Position numbers and translations under genes: made by a program. A DNA stretch of 5,861 bases from DASPKW01 sp038244055 (GTDB lineage: Bacteria > Planctomycetota > Phycisphaerae > Tepidisphaerales > Tepidisphaeraceae): contig JBBRTW010000452.1 in assembly GCA_038244055.1 (NCBI GenBank), forward strand, positions 1 to 5,861. Reading direction: 5' to 3'. Under the pieces are notes generated by a model, which saw nothing but the letters and a program-made list of their open reading frames with translations, was not told the DNA's origin and searched no databases. Shown here piece by piece: positions 1 through 5,861 of the stretch (position 1 is the stretch's first letter; each line of letters begins with the position of its first letter).

Positions 1-9
1 AATGCTTTC

Positions 10-120
10 CCGTGACACGGCCGTCCCGGCCGTGCTGGAAACATTGAACTAAAAACTTCGGCGAATTTGCGTCCTTTTCCACTCCATGTCGCCAGCACGG
101 GCGGGACGCCCGTGTCACGG
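10..120. repeat. REPIN-like pair of inverted REP palindromes
   Basis: Two 29-base arms (10-38 and 92-120) lie in inverted orientation and match at 27 of 29 positions, with a 53-base spacer. Each arm is itself a hairpin with a 7-base-pair GC-rich stem and a 5-base loop: stems 16-22/28-34 and 96-102/108-114. The only two differences between the arms fall on paired stem positions (C21-G29 against G101-C109), so pairing is kept in both. This is the layout of REP doublets (REPINs), which are non-autonomous elements mobilised by RAYT transposases in many bacteria. No RAYT gene is in the window. The element could also act as a transcription terminator or mRNA stabiliser for a gene left of the window. 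Structure is seen directly; mobility is inferred. Confidence 0.75.
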
Positions 121-173
121 TGGGGTTTGAGACAGAGCCGGACTGGAGCCATTTCCTTTCAGTTTATTTCGCT

Positions 174-734
174 ATGCCGCCGCTCCTTCATCCCCCCATC
201 CTCGCACTCGGCTACTCCGAAGCGGCAATGTCCCTCCAGGGAATCCGCGCCGCCAACATCGCCGCAATCATCTCAATATTCGGCCGCCACGAATTCGGCG
301 TTGAAGCGCAACAGATCACTCGGCGCTTGGACCTGCATTTCGATGATGTGGAAGTCCCCGAAAAGAGCGATTCCCTCGGCGCATGCCGCCAATGGGTTCA
401 TGGAAAATGGGCCGCCGAAATCGGCCGTCCGATGATTGCCCCCACCCTCGATGATGCCCGGGCCATCATCGATTTCGCGAGTTCGGTCGAAGACATTAAA
501 GGAACGCTCCTATGCCACTGCGCCGCGGGCATCAGCCGCGCACCGGCGGCCGCGCTGCTCTGCCTCGCCACCTGGACCGCACCCGGCCAGGAACAATATT
601 GCATGGATACCCTCTTACGCGCCCGCCCCAGCGCCGCCCCGCATCGCGCTCTTATCGCATGGGGCGATGAACTATTAAACCGAAATGGAAAACTCCTCGC
701 CGCGATAAACAGGCACCGCCAAGAATCAACATAA
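174..734 (+). CDS. Protein tyrosine / dual-specificity-type phosphatase
   Basis: This 186-residue cytoplasmic protein probably removes phosphate from phosphotyrosine or a related substrate. The cysteine-phosphatase P-loop is intact as HCAAGISR at residues 115-122, giving the CX5R signature with nucleophile Cys116 and phosphate-binding Arg122. The candidate general acid is Asp57 or Asp58 in LDLHFDD. The C-terminal stretch around residues 156-178 (PHRALIAWGDELL, then NGKLLAAI) resembles the conserved tail of small bacterial tyrosine phosphatases, so the protein looks complete. ATG 174 is chosen because it keeps the first predicted strand (PILALGYSEAA). A GTG at 120 would start inside the REP repeat, and ATG 228 would remove the strand. 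No good Shine-Dalgarno sequence precedes any of these starts. There is no signal peptide or membrane segment. The gene is convergent with the lyase gene. The family call is firm; the substrate is unknown. Confidence 0.85.
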   Translation: MPPLLHPPILALGYSEAAMSLQGIRAANIAAIISIFGRHEFGVEAQQITRRLDLHFDDVEVPEKSDSLGACRQWVHGKWAAEIGRPMIAPTLDDARAIIDFASSVEDIKGTLLCHCAAGISRAPAAALLCLATWTAPGQEQYCMDTLLRARPSAAPHRALIAWGDELLNRNGKLLAAINRHRQEST

Positions 735-752
735 AAACCGACGGAGGTTTTT
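733..752. terminator. Possible bidirectional terminator hairpin
   Basis: A 7-base-pair stem, AAAAACC (733-739) with GGTTTTT (746-752), encloses a 6-base loop. The A-tract on one side and the T-tract on the other give a U-run on either transcript. It overlaps the phosphatase stop codon (TAA 732-734) and lies about 85 bases past the lyase stop codon, between two convergent genes, which is where a shared terminator is expected. The stem has only two GC pairs, so strength is doubtful. Confidence 0.45.
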
Positions 753-791
753 CGTTGCCCACGAGCCAAACTTGAGATTGGACTGCGGGAC

Positions 792-817
792 AAATCGCAT
801 TCGCCTGGGCTTCCCAA
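792..817. repeat. Short copy of a sequence also found at 4164-4191
   Basis: This 26-base stretch beyond the lyase stop matches 4164-4191, inside the membrane-protein gene, at 25 of 26 bases when two single-base gaps are allowed. Read on the minus strand in one frame it gives GKPRRMRF, against GRPRRMRF in the membrane protein. It may be a decayed fragment of a related gene or a dispersed repeat. Nothing else recognisable lies in 753-835. Confidence 0.35.
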
Positions 818-835
818 GAACGAAGGTTCATCTTC

Positions 836-3800
836 TCATTTACCCGGTGCGTTGGCCGCGACGTGGACAGTGGCCCCAGGCGAGATGCCGCCAGAGTTCA
901 CGGCCGTCACCTGGTAATAATAATCGACCCCCGGGATCAACGGCTTGTCGGTCTTCTTCGCGTTCTTTTTGTCTTCGTTCTTGTCGGTGTAGGTCGTCTC
1001 AACGAGTGTGGTCACAAAATCCTCCGGCCAGTGGAACTGCCCATCGGGTCGGGCTGAGCGGTAGATCACATAGCCCGTTGCGCCCGGCACGGAAGACCAT
1101 TTGAGGGTGATCGCATCGCCTTGCCTCGTCTTGATCCAGCCGCTCTTTAATGATTCGGGCGCGGATGATGGAGGCGACGGCAAGGGCACGGCCGTCACCG
1201 CGGCCGATCGCCCGCTGGTGCCTGCGGCGCTAGTGGCTTCGACGTGATAGTTGTAGATCCTGCCGTCGGTCGGCGAGGTGTCCGAGTAGCTCGCAGCGGT
1301 CACCGCGTCGTCCAGCAGAATGGTCCGCAGCGGGTAGGTGCCTCCGACGCCGTTTTCGTAGAGTGTCGTGCGGTACACGCTGTAATACGCCACCCCCGGC
1401 GAAGCGGTCCAGCGCAGCGCCACCTTGTGATGTCCCGAACTGGCGACTTCCAACGCACTTGGCGCGGCTGGCGCAACGGTCGGAAGCTTCTCCGAAGGCG
1501 TTACACCGGCGCTGGGCGCCGACACAGCGCTCTGGCCGAGGGGATTCACCGCCTGCACCGCGTAGTAATACGGCGTTCCGTTGGCGGCGGTCGTATCACT
1601 TAACATCATGACGCTGGCACCACTGCCGGCCACGGGCCCCCTCTGGCCGGATGCGATCGCGACATAGCCGCTGCCCGGCATGGTCGATCGCAGCAGGTTG
1701 TAGCTGGTCGCTCCCGGCGCCACCGGCCAGCAGATCAGCGCCTTGCCGTTGCCCGCGTACGCGGTGACGCTCGCCGGCGCTGGCGGCACGTAGCCGGTCA
1801 ATTCCAACCGAAGATAATCCACCATGAGATAGGCGGTCATCTTTCGGGCGTTCATCGTGATCGTGATTTCGTTCCGCCCGGCGTGCAGCATACTGCCGGG
1901 AAAGTTGATGCGCTCGTCGGAGAACGGGCCGTGGTCACCGAAATGAATGCTGCTGTCGTCGGAGTACGGCGGATTGAAGCCGCCCACGTCTTTATCGCGC
2001 GGGTTCATCGGGCCGGCGTTGAACGGATTGGGTTTGGCGGTCACACCGGCGGCCGCGGCGAGATCGGTGCCGTTCACGCTGATGATGAGGTGGCCGCCGT
2101 CATCGCCCGCGCAGCCGAGGTAGATCGACGCGGCCGCCTCTTTCGCGGGCGCTTCGGTCAGATCGAAAGAAATGGTGCCCGTGCTCGGTTGATACACGCC
2201 GGCCGCATCGGGCTCGGAGGGGAGGACGTAATTCCAGTCCGTCGCCCAGCGACTCTTGCCCACCGTGTATTTCACGCCGTCGGGAAACTCCACCGCATAG
2301 TGCATTTGCCCGCCCCAGATCGGTGTGGGATAGCCGAGCTTGGGTGACTTGTCGGGAGACCAGTAATCGTCACCGTGACGGAACTTGTCCGCCTTGCGGG
2401 TTGGATAGCCGATCTCAAACACGGTCGCCCCGACACGCTGGGGAATCCAGATCACCGTTCCCAGTTCGGTCGTCGCTCCCGCCTTCACGCTTACTGCAAA
2501 TGGTTTCGAAGGAAGGTTGTACTCCAGCGGGGGATTGCCGCCCGTTTGCTCCTGGGAGAGGAAAGTCCCGGCCGCTCCCGGCCCAAAGGCCCAGAGCGTG
2601 TAGTTGTCGCCCGGGAGGATGTGCGGGATGGTGAAACTGCCGTCGGCATCGGTCTGAACCCAGAATTGATAGGGTTTGGACCACTTCTGGAAATCGAAGA
2701 AGCCCTTGATCGTATGCGGCTGCTCTTCGATGCCAACCCACAGACCGGAAGCCGAGGCATTGGGGTTGCCGCTGTCATTGATGACAAACTTCCCCTTGAC
2801 GGTGCCCCGTCCCAACGCCGGCACAAACTTCTCGTGCTTGAACCACTCATACGGCCATGCCGCCTTCTCCGCCGCCGCGCGCGCGAGCGCATCTTCAAAC
2901 AGCGCCTGCGCTGCCTCGCTGGCACCGGTGACCGTGGCCGGCACGTTGTTCATGTAGATGAACCACGGCCCGCACGTTTTCGTCCACTCCTCGCCGGCAG
3001 CCATGAAGCCGTCCGATCCCATGCCCAGTTCACCGGTGAGGATGGAGTTATTCAATTCGCTGTAAGGATAGACCGAAACGTCCCGCTTGAACGGCCCTCC
3101 GTTGCTGAACTCCATGGTGGTCATCATCCAGATGCCCGCGTTCAGCCCGCCCTTGCCCACACTGCTCCAGCCCCATGCCTTGAGATCCGCGTGATCCTGG
3201 CCGTAGATGAATTTGTCCGCGAATTCGCCCTGGCGGGTCCCATCGAGCAGCACGGTGATCTCATGCGGCGAATCCGGAACTTTCACGCCTTTACTCGATC
3301 GATCGCCGATCCAGAAATTACGCCGCGAATCGGCGCTGAGCCAGTTAAACTGAGGCGGAACCCGGGTTACCACGCCCCAAGCGCCCACCTCGAAGGCCGC
3401 ATCCTGCTTGCGATGAGTCATGATGCCGGTCGAATAGTAGCCCGGCGACCCGCGCAACATCGAGAAATGCGTCTCCATGACGCCATTGGTTTCCGAAACA
3501 CTGAGCAGCTTTACGTCGGCGTAGTTCCCGCCGTTGGTTGCTGGATCGGTGGCCAGGGAATACACGTAAGACCCGTTGCCAAGGCTGAATCCACCGTAGT
3601 AATACTGCCCCTTCCCTTGCAGCATTTCGGTGGTCCGCGGCGCATCACTGTTTTTGTAGGTATAGGTGACCGAATTGAGCCGCGAAGTCTTGGTCACAAT
3701 GACGATCGAGGCAATGCCGTTGCCCATCGTCACCGTTCCGTCGCCGTTGTCAGCGACCTTCACGTCGGGCCCTGGCCGTGTGGATTCCCGGATTTCGGCA

Positions 3801-3859
3801 ATCGCTGGTAGCGAAACCCAGGTAAGGACAATCCAAAGCAGGGCAACAATCTTGTTCAT
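836..3859 (-). CDS. Secreted rhamnogalacturonan lyase, family PL4, with three FN3 domains
   Basis: This 1007-residue exported enzyme is predicted to cleave the rhamnogalacturonan I backbone of pectin by beta-elimination. Residues 1-21 form a Sec signal peptide (hydrophobic VALLWIVLTWV, likely cleavage after AIA). Residues 22-345 match the PL4 beta-sandwich catalytic domain, with FADKFIYG (213-220), EFSNGGPFK (250-258) and GEEWTKTCGPWFIYMNN (289-305). Residues 350-475 form the small fibronectin-like domain typical of PL4, with DADGSFTIPHILPGDNYTLWA. Residues 476-690 form the CBM-like domain, opening with TVFEIGYPTRKADKFRHG and ending in MVDYLRLEL. Three fibronectin type III repeats follow at about 691-787, 796-893 and 900-1003; the last contains a lysine-rich loop (958-973). 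Lys216 fits the catalytic lysine, but the expected histidine is not evident. The start at 3859 has a strong ribosome-binding site and begins the signal peptide; the longer frame from 3946 would overlap the neighbour. Confidence 0.9.
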   Translation of the reverse strand: MNKIVALLWIVLTWVSLPAIAEIRESTRPGPDVKVADNGDGTVTMGNGIASIVIVTKTSRLNSVTYTYKNSDAPRTTEMLQGKGQYYYGGFSLGNGSYVYSLATDPATNGGNYADVKLLSVSETNGVMETHFSMLRGSPGYYSTGIMTHRKQDAAFEVGAWGVVTRVPPQFNWLSADSRRNFWIGDRSSKGVKVPDSPHEITVLLDGTRQGEFADKFIYGQDHADLKAWGWSSVGKGGLNAGIWMMTTMEFSNGGPFKRDVSVYPYSELNNSILTGELGMGSDGFMAAGEEWTKTCGPWFIYMNNVPATVTGASEAAQALFEDALARAAAEKAAWPYEWFKHEKFVPALGRGTVKGKFVINDSGNPNASASGLWVGIEEQPHTIKGFFDFQKWSKPYQFWVQTDADGSFTIPHILPGDNYTLWAFGPGAAGTFLSQEQTGGNPPLEYNLPSKPFAVSVKAGATTELGTVIWIPQRVGATVFEIGYPTRKADKFRHGDDYWSPDKSPKLGYPTPIWGGQMHYAVEFPDGVKYTVGKSRWATDWNYVLPSEPDAAGVYQPSTGTISFDLTEAPAKEAAASIYLGCAGDDGGHLIISVNGTDLAAAAGVTAKPNPFNAGPMNPRDKDVGGFNPPYSDDSSIHFGDHGPFSDERINFPGSMLHAGRNEITITMNARKMTAYLMVDYLRLELTGYVPPAPASVTAYAGNGKALICWPVAPGATSYNLLRSTMPGSGYVAIASGQRGPVAGSGASVMMLSDTTAANGTPYYYAVQAVNPLGQSAVSAPSAGVTPSEKLPTVAPAAPSALEVASSGHHKVALRWTASPGVAYYSVYRTTLYENGVGGTYPLRTILLDDAVTAASYSDTSPTDGRIYNYHVEATSAAGTSGRSAAVTAVPLPSPPSSAPESLKSGWIKTRQGDAITLKWSSVPGATGYVIYRSARPDGQFHWPEDFVTTLVETTYTDKNEDKKNAKKTDKPLIPGVDYYYQVTAVNSGGISPGATVHVAANAPGK

Positions 3860-3865
3860 TCCGGT

Positions 3866-3870
3866 TCTCC
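3866..3870 (-). promoter_or_regulatory. Ribosome-binding site of the PL4 lyase
   Basis: On the minus strand, GGAGA is followed by ACCGGA and then the ATG at 3859-3857, so the GGAG core ends 7 bases before the start. This decides the start in favour of the signal-peptide methionine and against the in-frame extension to 3946. It lies in the 28-base gap after the upstream gene's stop. Confidence 0.8.
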
Positions 3871-3887
3871 ACGCAGCCCCGACGCGC

Positions 3888-4502
3888 TCAATTCGAATAG
3901 ATTCGTCGATAATCGAACGCAACCACGATCGCCATGAGGCCGACAATCACGATGACGCCCACAAGTACCCATAGCATGAGGCGACGTCGTCGCAGGGCCG
4001 AGCCTGCACTGCTCTCGACCGTGATGCCTGCGCGCTGGAGACTCGCAATCACATCGGCCAACGGCTCAAACCCATACACGTTGAGTTCATGATTTCCTGA
4101 AACCGCCAACAACCTTGTCGGCTCGTACTCCCCTCCCGTAAACCGTACCGCGTCTATGGCCGAAAATCGCATTCGTCTGGGCCTTCCCCAATAGGTCACG
4201 TAGAGGCCGCGCCGGAGAATCCAAAGCCGCGTAATTCGCGAATAGAAATACGCCAGCATGGCGACCCCGGCCGCCACCACCGTGAGGCATATACTGTCCG
4301 CCACACATGCGGTCAATGACAGTCCCTGCCCCAGCACCAATAGAACCAGAACTCTTAGGGATGGTTGAAACGACAATCTCCTCCCAGTTGTTCGGTAGCG
4401 AAGCGCCGAGCGCGTTTGAGCAATCGCCCCAAACGCCAGCATGAGGGACGGAATGGATTGCAACGCCGGCCGCAGGAAACTCATTGGCATGAAATTACTC
4501 AT
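3888..4502 (-). CDS. Small membrane protein with possible PH-like domain
   Basis: I do not recognise a named family. The 204-residue product has two hydrophobic segments close together (about 49-66 and 70-87), a soluble stretch (about 92-165), and a third membrane segment (about 175-196) preceded by RRRR, which suggests that side is cytoplasmic. The soluble part runs WILRRGLYVTYWGRPRRMRF, then a short acidic stretch, LLAVSG, and GFEPLADVIASLQRAGITV. This resembles the strand-rich pattern with a terminal helix seen in bacterial PH-like membrane proteins, but the match is by eye. The start is uncertain: ATG 4502 is chosen, while ATG 4490 and 4484 are close in-frame alternatives and all have weak ribosome-binding sites. 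The open frame extends to 4676, but that part runs through the repeat-bearing intergenic region and looks non-coding. The gene ends 28 bases before the PL4 lyase on the same strand, so co-transcription is likely. No functional link to pectin breakdown is apparent. Confidence 0.7.
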   Translation of the reverse strand: MSNFMPMSFLRPALQSIPSLMLAFGAIAQTRSALRYRTTGRRLSFQPSLRVLVLLVLGQGLSLTACVADSICLTVVAAGVAMLAYFYSRITRLWILRRGLYVTYWGRPRRMRFSAIDAVRFTGGEYEPTRLLAVSGNHELNVYGFEPLADVIASLQRAGITVESSAGSALRRRRLMLWVLVGVIVIVGLMAIVVAFDYRRIYSN

Positions 4503-4808
4503 CGAGTGAGTCCCAATGGGGCAATGGTGAGGCCATTCGACTAATCGTGCAGGTTCAGCAACGGAAACTTCTGTCTCTCCTCGGTTCGCTTGCGGACACG
4601 TTCTGCAATCTCCACGCCATCCGGGACGGCGCTCTGGTCGCTGCGCTCCCGGCGCTTTGTCCCGGCTTGCCCACAAGCGCGTCTTCGCTCAGTGCTTCCA
4701 TGAACTCTTCGCGCCTTCGCGGGCTTCGCGGACTTCGCGTTTAATTCCGATGCCCAGCTACAGTGCCGCCGCGCTTCAATCCCATCCATCCCGCGTTACC
4801 ATACCTCC
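4503..4808. other. Divergent intergenic region with a degenerate repeat
   Basis: This stretch separates the minus-strand membrane protein gene from the plus-strand glutamate dehydrogenase gene, so promoters for both should lie here. I cannot identify a convincing -35/-10 pair for either. A short minus-strand frame (4541-4789, 82 codons) is open, but its composition is dominated by Arg, Lys, Glu and Ala and it includes the CGCGAAG repeat. I read it as repeat-derived sequence rather than a gene. No tRNA or riboswitch was recognised. Confidence 0.5.
4707..4739. repeat. Four-copy CTTCGCG (CGCGAAG) short tandem repeat
   Basis: CTTCGCG occurs at 4707, 4715, 4724 and 4733, at spacings of 8, 9 and 9 bases with variable 1-2 base spacers. 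On the minus strand the 9-base period reads as repeated Ala-Lys (AKSAKPAKA). Related CGCGAAG tracts are, from general memory, scattered in intergenic regions of several environmental bacteria; that link is unverified. It lies about 70 bases before the dehydrogenase start. Confidence 0.6.
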
Positions 4809-5861
4809 ATGACCCACGAAATGAACCACCTGCATCCCGCCGCCGAGCATTCCAAATTCTGGCAGAATGCCCACTTCTATTTCGACAAGGTCTACTCCTC
4901 CATGAAGCTGGACCCGCATTGGCGGCCCTACCTTTCATCCCCCAAGCGGGTGATGACGGTATCTTGTCCGATCAGAATGGACGATGGGTCCATCAAGGTC
5001 TTCACCGGCTACCGCGCCCAGCATAACAACGCCCGCGGGCCGTTCAAGGGAGGCATTCGCTACGACATCGGCGTCAATATGGATGAGGTCATGGCCCTGG
5101 CGATGCTCCAGACCTGGAAAAACGCCATGGTCGATCTCCCCTACGGCGGGGCCAAGGGCGGCATCGTCTGCGATCCCAAGAAGCTCTCCATGGGCGAGAA
5201 AGAGCGCCTCACCCGCCGCTATACGGCCGAGCTCATGCCCATCATCGGCCCCAACCAGGACATCCCCGCCCCCGACCTGGGCACCGATGGACAGGTCATG
5301 GCCTGGGTGCTCGATACCTATTCCATGATGGTCGGCTACCAGGCCCTGGGCGTCGTCACCGGCAAGCCCGTCTCGGTCGGCGGCTCCGTCGGCCGGGAGG
5401 AAGCCACCGGCCGCGGCGTGATGAACGTCCTCCGCAAGTTCCTCGCCACGCAGAGCAAGACCATCGAGAACATGCGGGTGGCCATCCAGGGTTTTGGCAA
5501 TGTCGGCTACCACGCCGCCCGCCTGCTCGATGAGCGCGGCGCCAAGGTCATCGCCCTCACCGAGCGCGCCGGCGGCATCTACTGCGCCGCCGGCATCGAT
5601 ATCGAAGAGGCCGGCAAGTATTACCGCGGCAACGGCACGCTCGTCGACTTCCCCGATTCCGAACCGCTCACCAACGAAGAATTGCTCACCTGCGACTGCG
5701 ATGTGCTGATCCCCGCGGCGATGGAGAACACGGTCGATGCCTCGATCGCGCCGCACGTTCAGGCCAAGATCATCGTCGAAGCCGCCAATGGCCCGACCAC
5801 GCCCGAGGCCGATGAAATCCTGGCCGACATGGGCGTCACCCTCATCCCCGACATCCTCGCC
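4809..5861 (+). CDS. gdhA: Glutamate dehydrogenase, 5' part (cut by window edge)
   Basis: This enzyme interconverts glutamate and 2-oxoglutarate plus ammonia using NAD(P), linking nitrogen and carbon metabolism in the cytoplasm. The frame is open for 351 codons to the window end; bacterial hexameric enzymes have about 410-450 residues, so roughly the last 60-100 are missing. Family motifs are intact: GPFKGGIRYD (77-86, substrate-binding Lys80), TWKNAM (102-107, Lys104), PYGGAKGG with catalytic Lys116 (111-118), PAPDLGTD with catalytic Asp156 (153-160), and the Rossmann loop GFGNVG (228-233). The lysine set and the GGIRY motif favour glutamate over leucine or phenylalanine as substrate. Coenzyme preference cannot be set safely; the segment after the second Rossmann strand reads VIALTERAGG. 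ATG 4809 is taken as the start, but it has no Shine-Dalgarno sequence; ATG 4821 is an in-frame alternative. It is divergent from the minus-strand pair. Confidence 0.95.
   Translation, partial: MTHEMNHLHPAAEHSKFWQNAHFYFDKVYSSMKLDPHWRPYLSSPKRVMTVSCPIRMDDGSIKVFTGYRAQHNNARGPFKGGIRYDIGVNMDEVMALAMLQTWKNAMVDLPYGGAKGGIVCDPKKLSMGEKERLTRRYTAELMPIIGPNQDIPAPDLGTDGQVMAWVLDTYSMMVGYQALGVVTGKPVSVGGSVGREEATGRGVMNVLRKFLATQSKTIENMRVAIQGFGNVGYHAARLLDERGAKVIALTERAGGIYCAAGIDIEEAGKYYRGNGTLVDFPDSEPLTNEELLTCDCDVLIPAAMENTVDASIAPHVQAKIIVEAANGPTTPEADEILADMGVTLIPDILA

Noticed and set aside
120..173. GTG start for the phosphatase at 120
   Set aside because: The codon begins on the last base of the REP arm and adds 18 residues lacking any family resemblance; ATG 174 gives a natural family-length protein.
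398..817. 139-codon minus-strand open frame over the phosphatase
   Set aside because: It overlaps the phosphatase, whose P-loop and C-terminal motifs establish the plus strand as coding. It also runs through the hairpin and the 792-817 repeat.
1883..2347. 154-codon plus-strand open frame inside the lyase region
   Set aside because: It is antisense to the CBM-like domain of the lyase and its translation is rich in Arg, Val, Gly and His without any recognisable motif.
2375..3811. 478-codon plus-strand open frame opposite the PL4 lyase
   Set aside because: It lies wholly antisense to a gene with clear family motifs, signal peptide and ribosome-binding site. Its translation shows no recognisable domain and is Arg/His-rich, as expected for a shadow frame in GC-rich DNA.
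4503..4676. N-terminal 58-codon extension of the membrane protein
   Set aside because: The extension is Arg/Pro/Gly/Cys-rich, runs through intergenic repeat-like sequence and has no matching membrane or domain pattern; starts at 4502 or just inside are more plausible.
4935..5756. 273-codon minus-strand open frame opposite glutamate dehydrogenase
   Set aside because: Long antisense frames are common opposite GC-rich dehydrogenase genes because of codon bias. The Gly/Ala/Asp/His-rich translation mirrors the sense codons and has no independent start signal or motif.
1..5861. CRISPR array, tRNA, rRNA or phage/defence cassette
   Set aside because: No regularly spaced direct repeats of CRISPR length, no tRNA cloverleaf, no rRNA-like sequence and no integrase, transposase or defence-type protein motif were seen on either strand.

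Overview
The window is about 60% GC and carries four protein-coding genes with bacterial features. These include a clear Shine-Dalgarno sequence, a Sec signal peptide and a REP-type palindrome pair. A secreted rhamnogalacturonan lyase carrying fibronectin type III repeats, the palindrome pair and a CGCGAAG-type tract suggest a free-living polysaccharide-degrading bacterium. The Planctomycetes/Verrucomicrobia group would fit, but this is inference and no rRNA or marker gene here settles it.

Layout from left to right. A REPIN-like inverted repeat (10-120) sits just before a plus-strand gene for a small protein tyrosine/dual-specificity-type phosphatase (174-734). Its stop codon merges with a short A-tract/T-tract hairpin (733-752) that could end transcription in both directions. 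A convergent minus-strand pair follows: a family PL4 rhamnogalacturonan lyase with three C-terminal fibronectin type III domains (836-3859), and 28 bases upstream of it a small membrane protein with a possible PH-like cytoplasmic domain (3888-4502). A divergent intergenic region of 306 bases (4503-4808) holds a 9-base-period CGCGAAG repeat. The right end is the first 351 codons of a plus-strand glutamate dehydrogenase gene (4809 onward), cut by the window edge.

The genes do not form an obvious single pathway. The minus-strand pair may be co-transcribed, giving an exported pectin-degrading enzyme and a membrane protein of unknown role. The phosphatase and glutamate dehydrogenase look like independent housekeeping or signalling functions. 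I do not see a convincing undescribed multi-gene system. The most interesting points are the compensatory base swap between the two REP hairpins, the apparent absence of the expected catalytic histidine in the lyase, and a short sequence shared between the 3' intergenic region and the membrane-protein gene.
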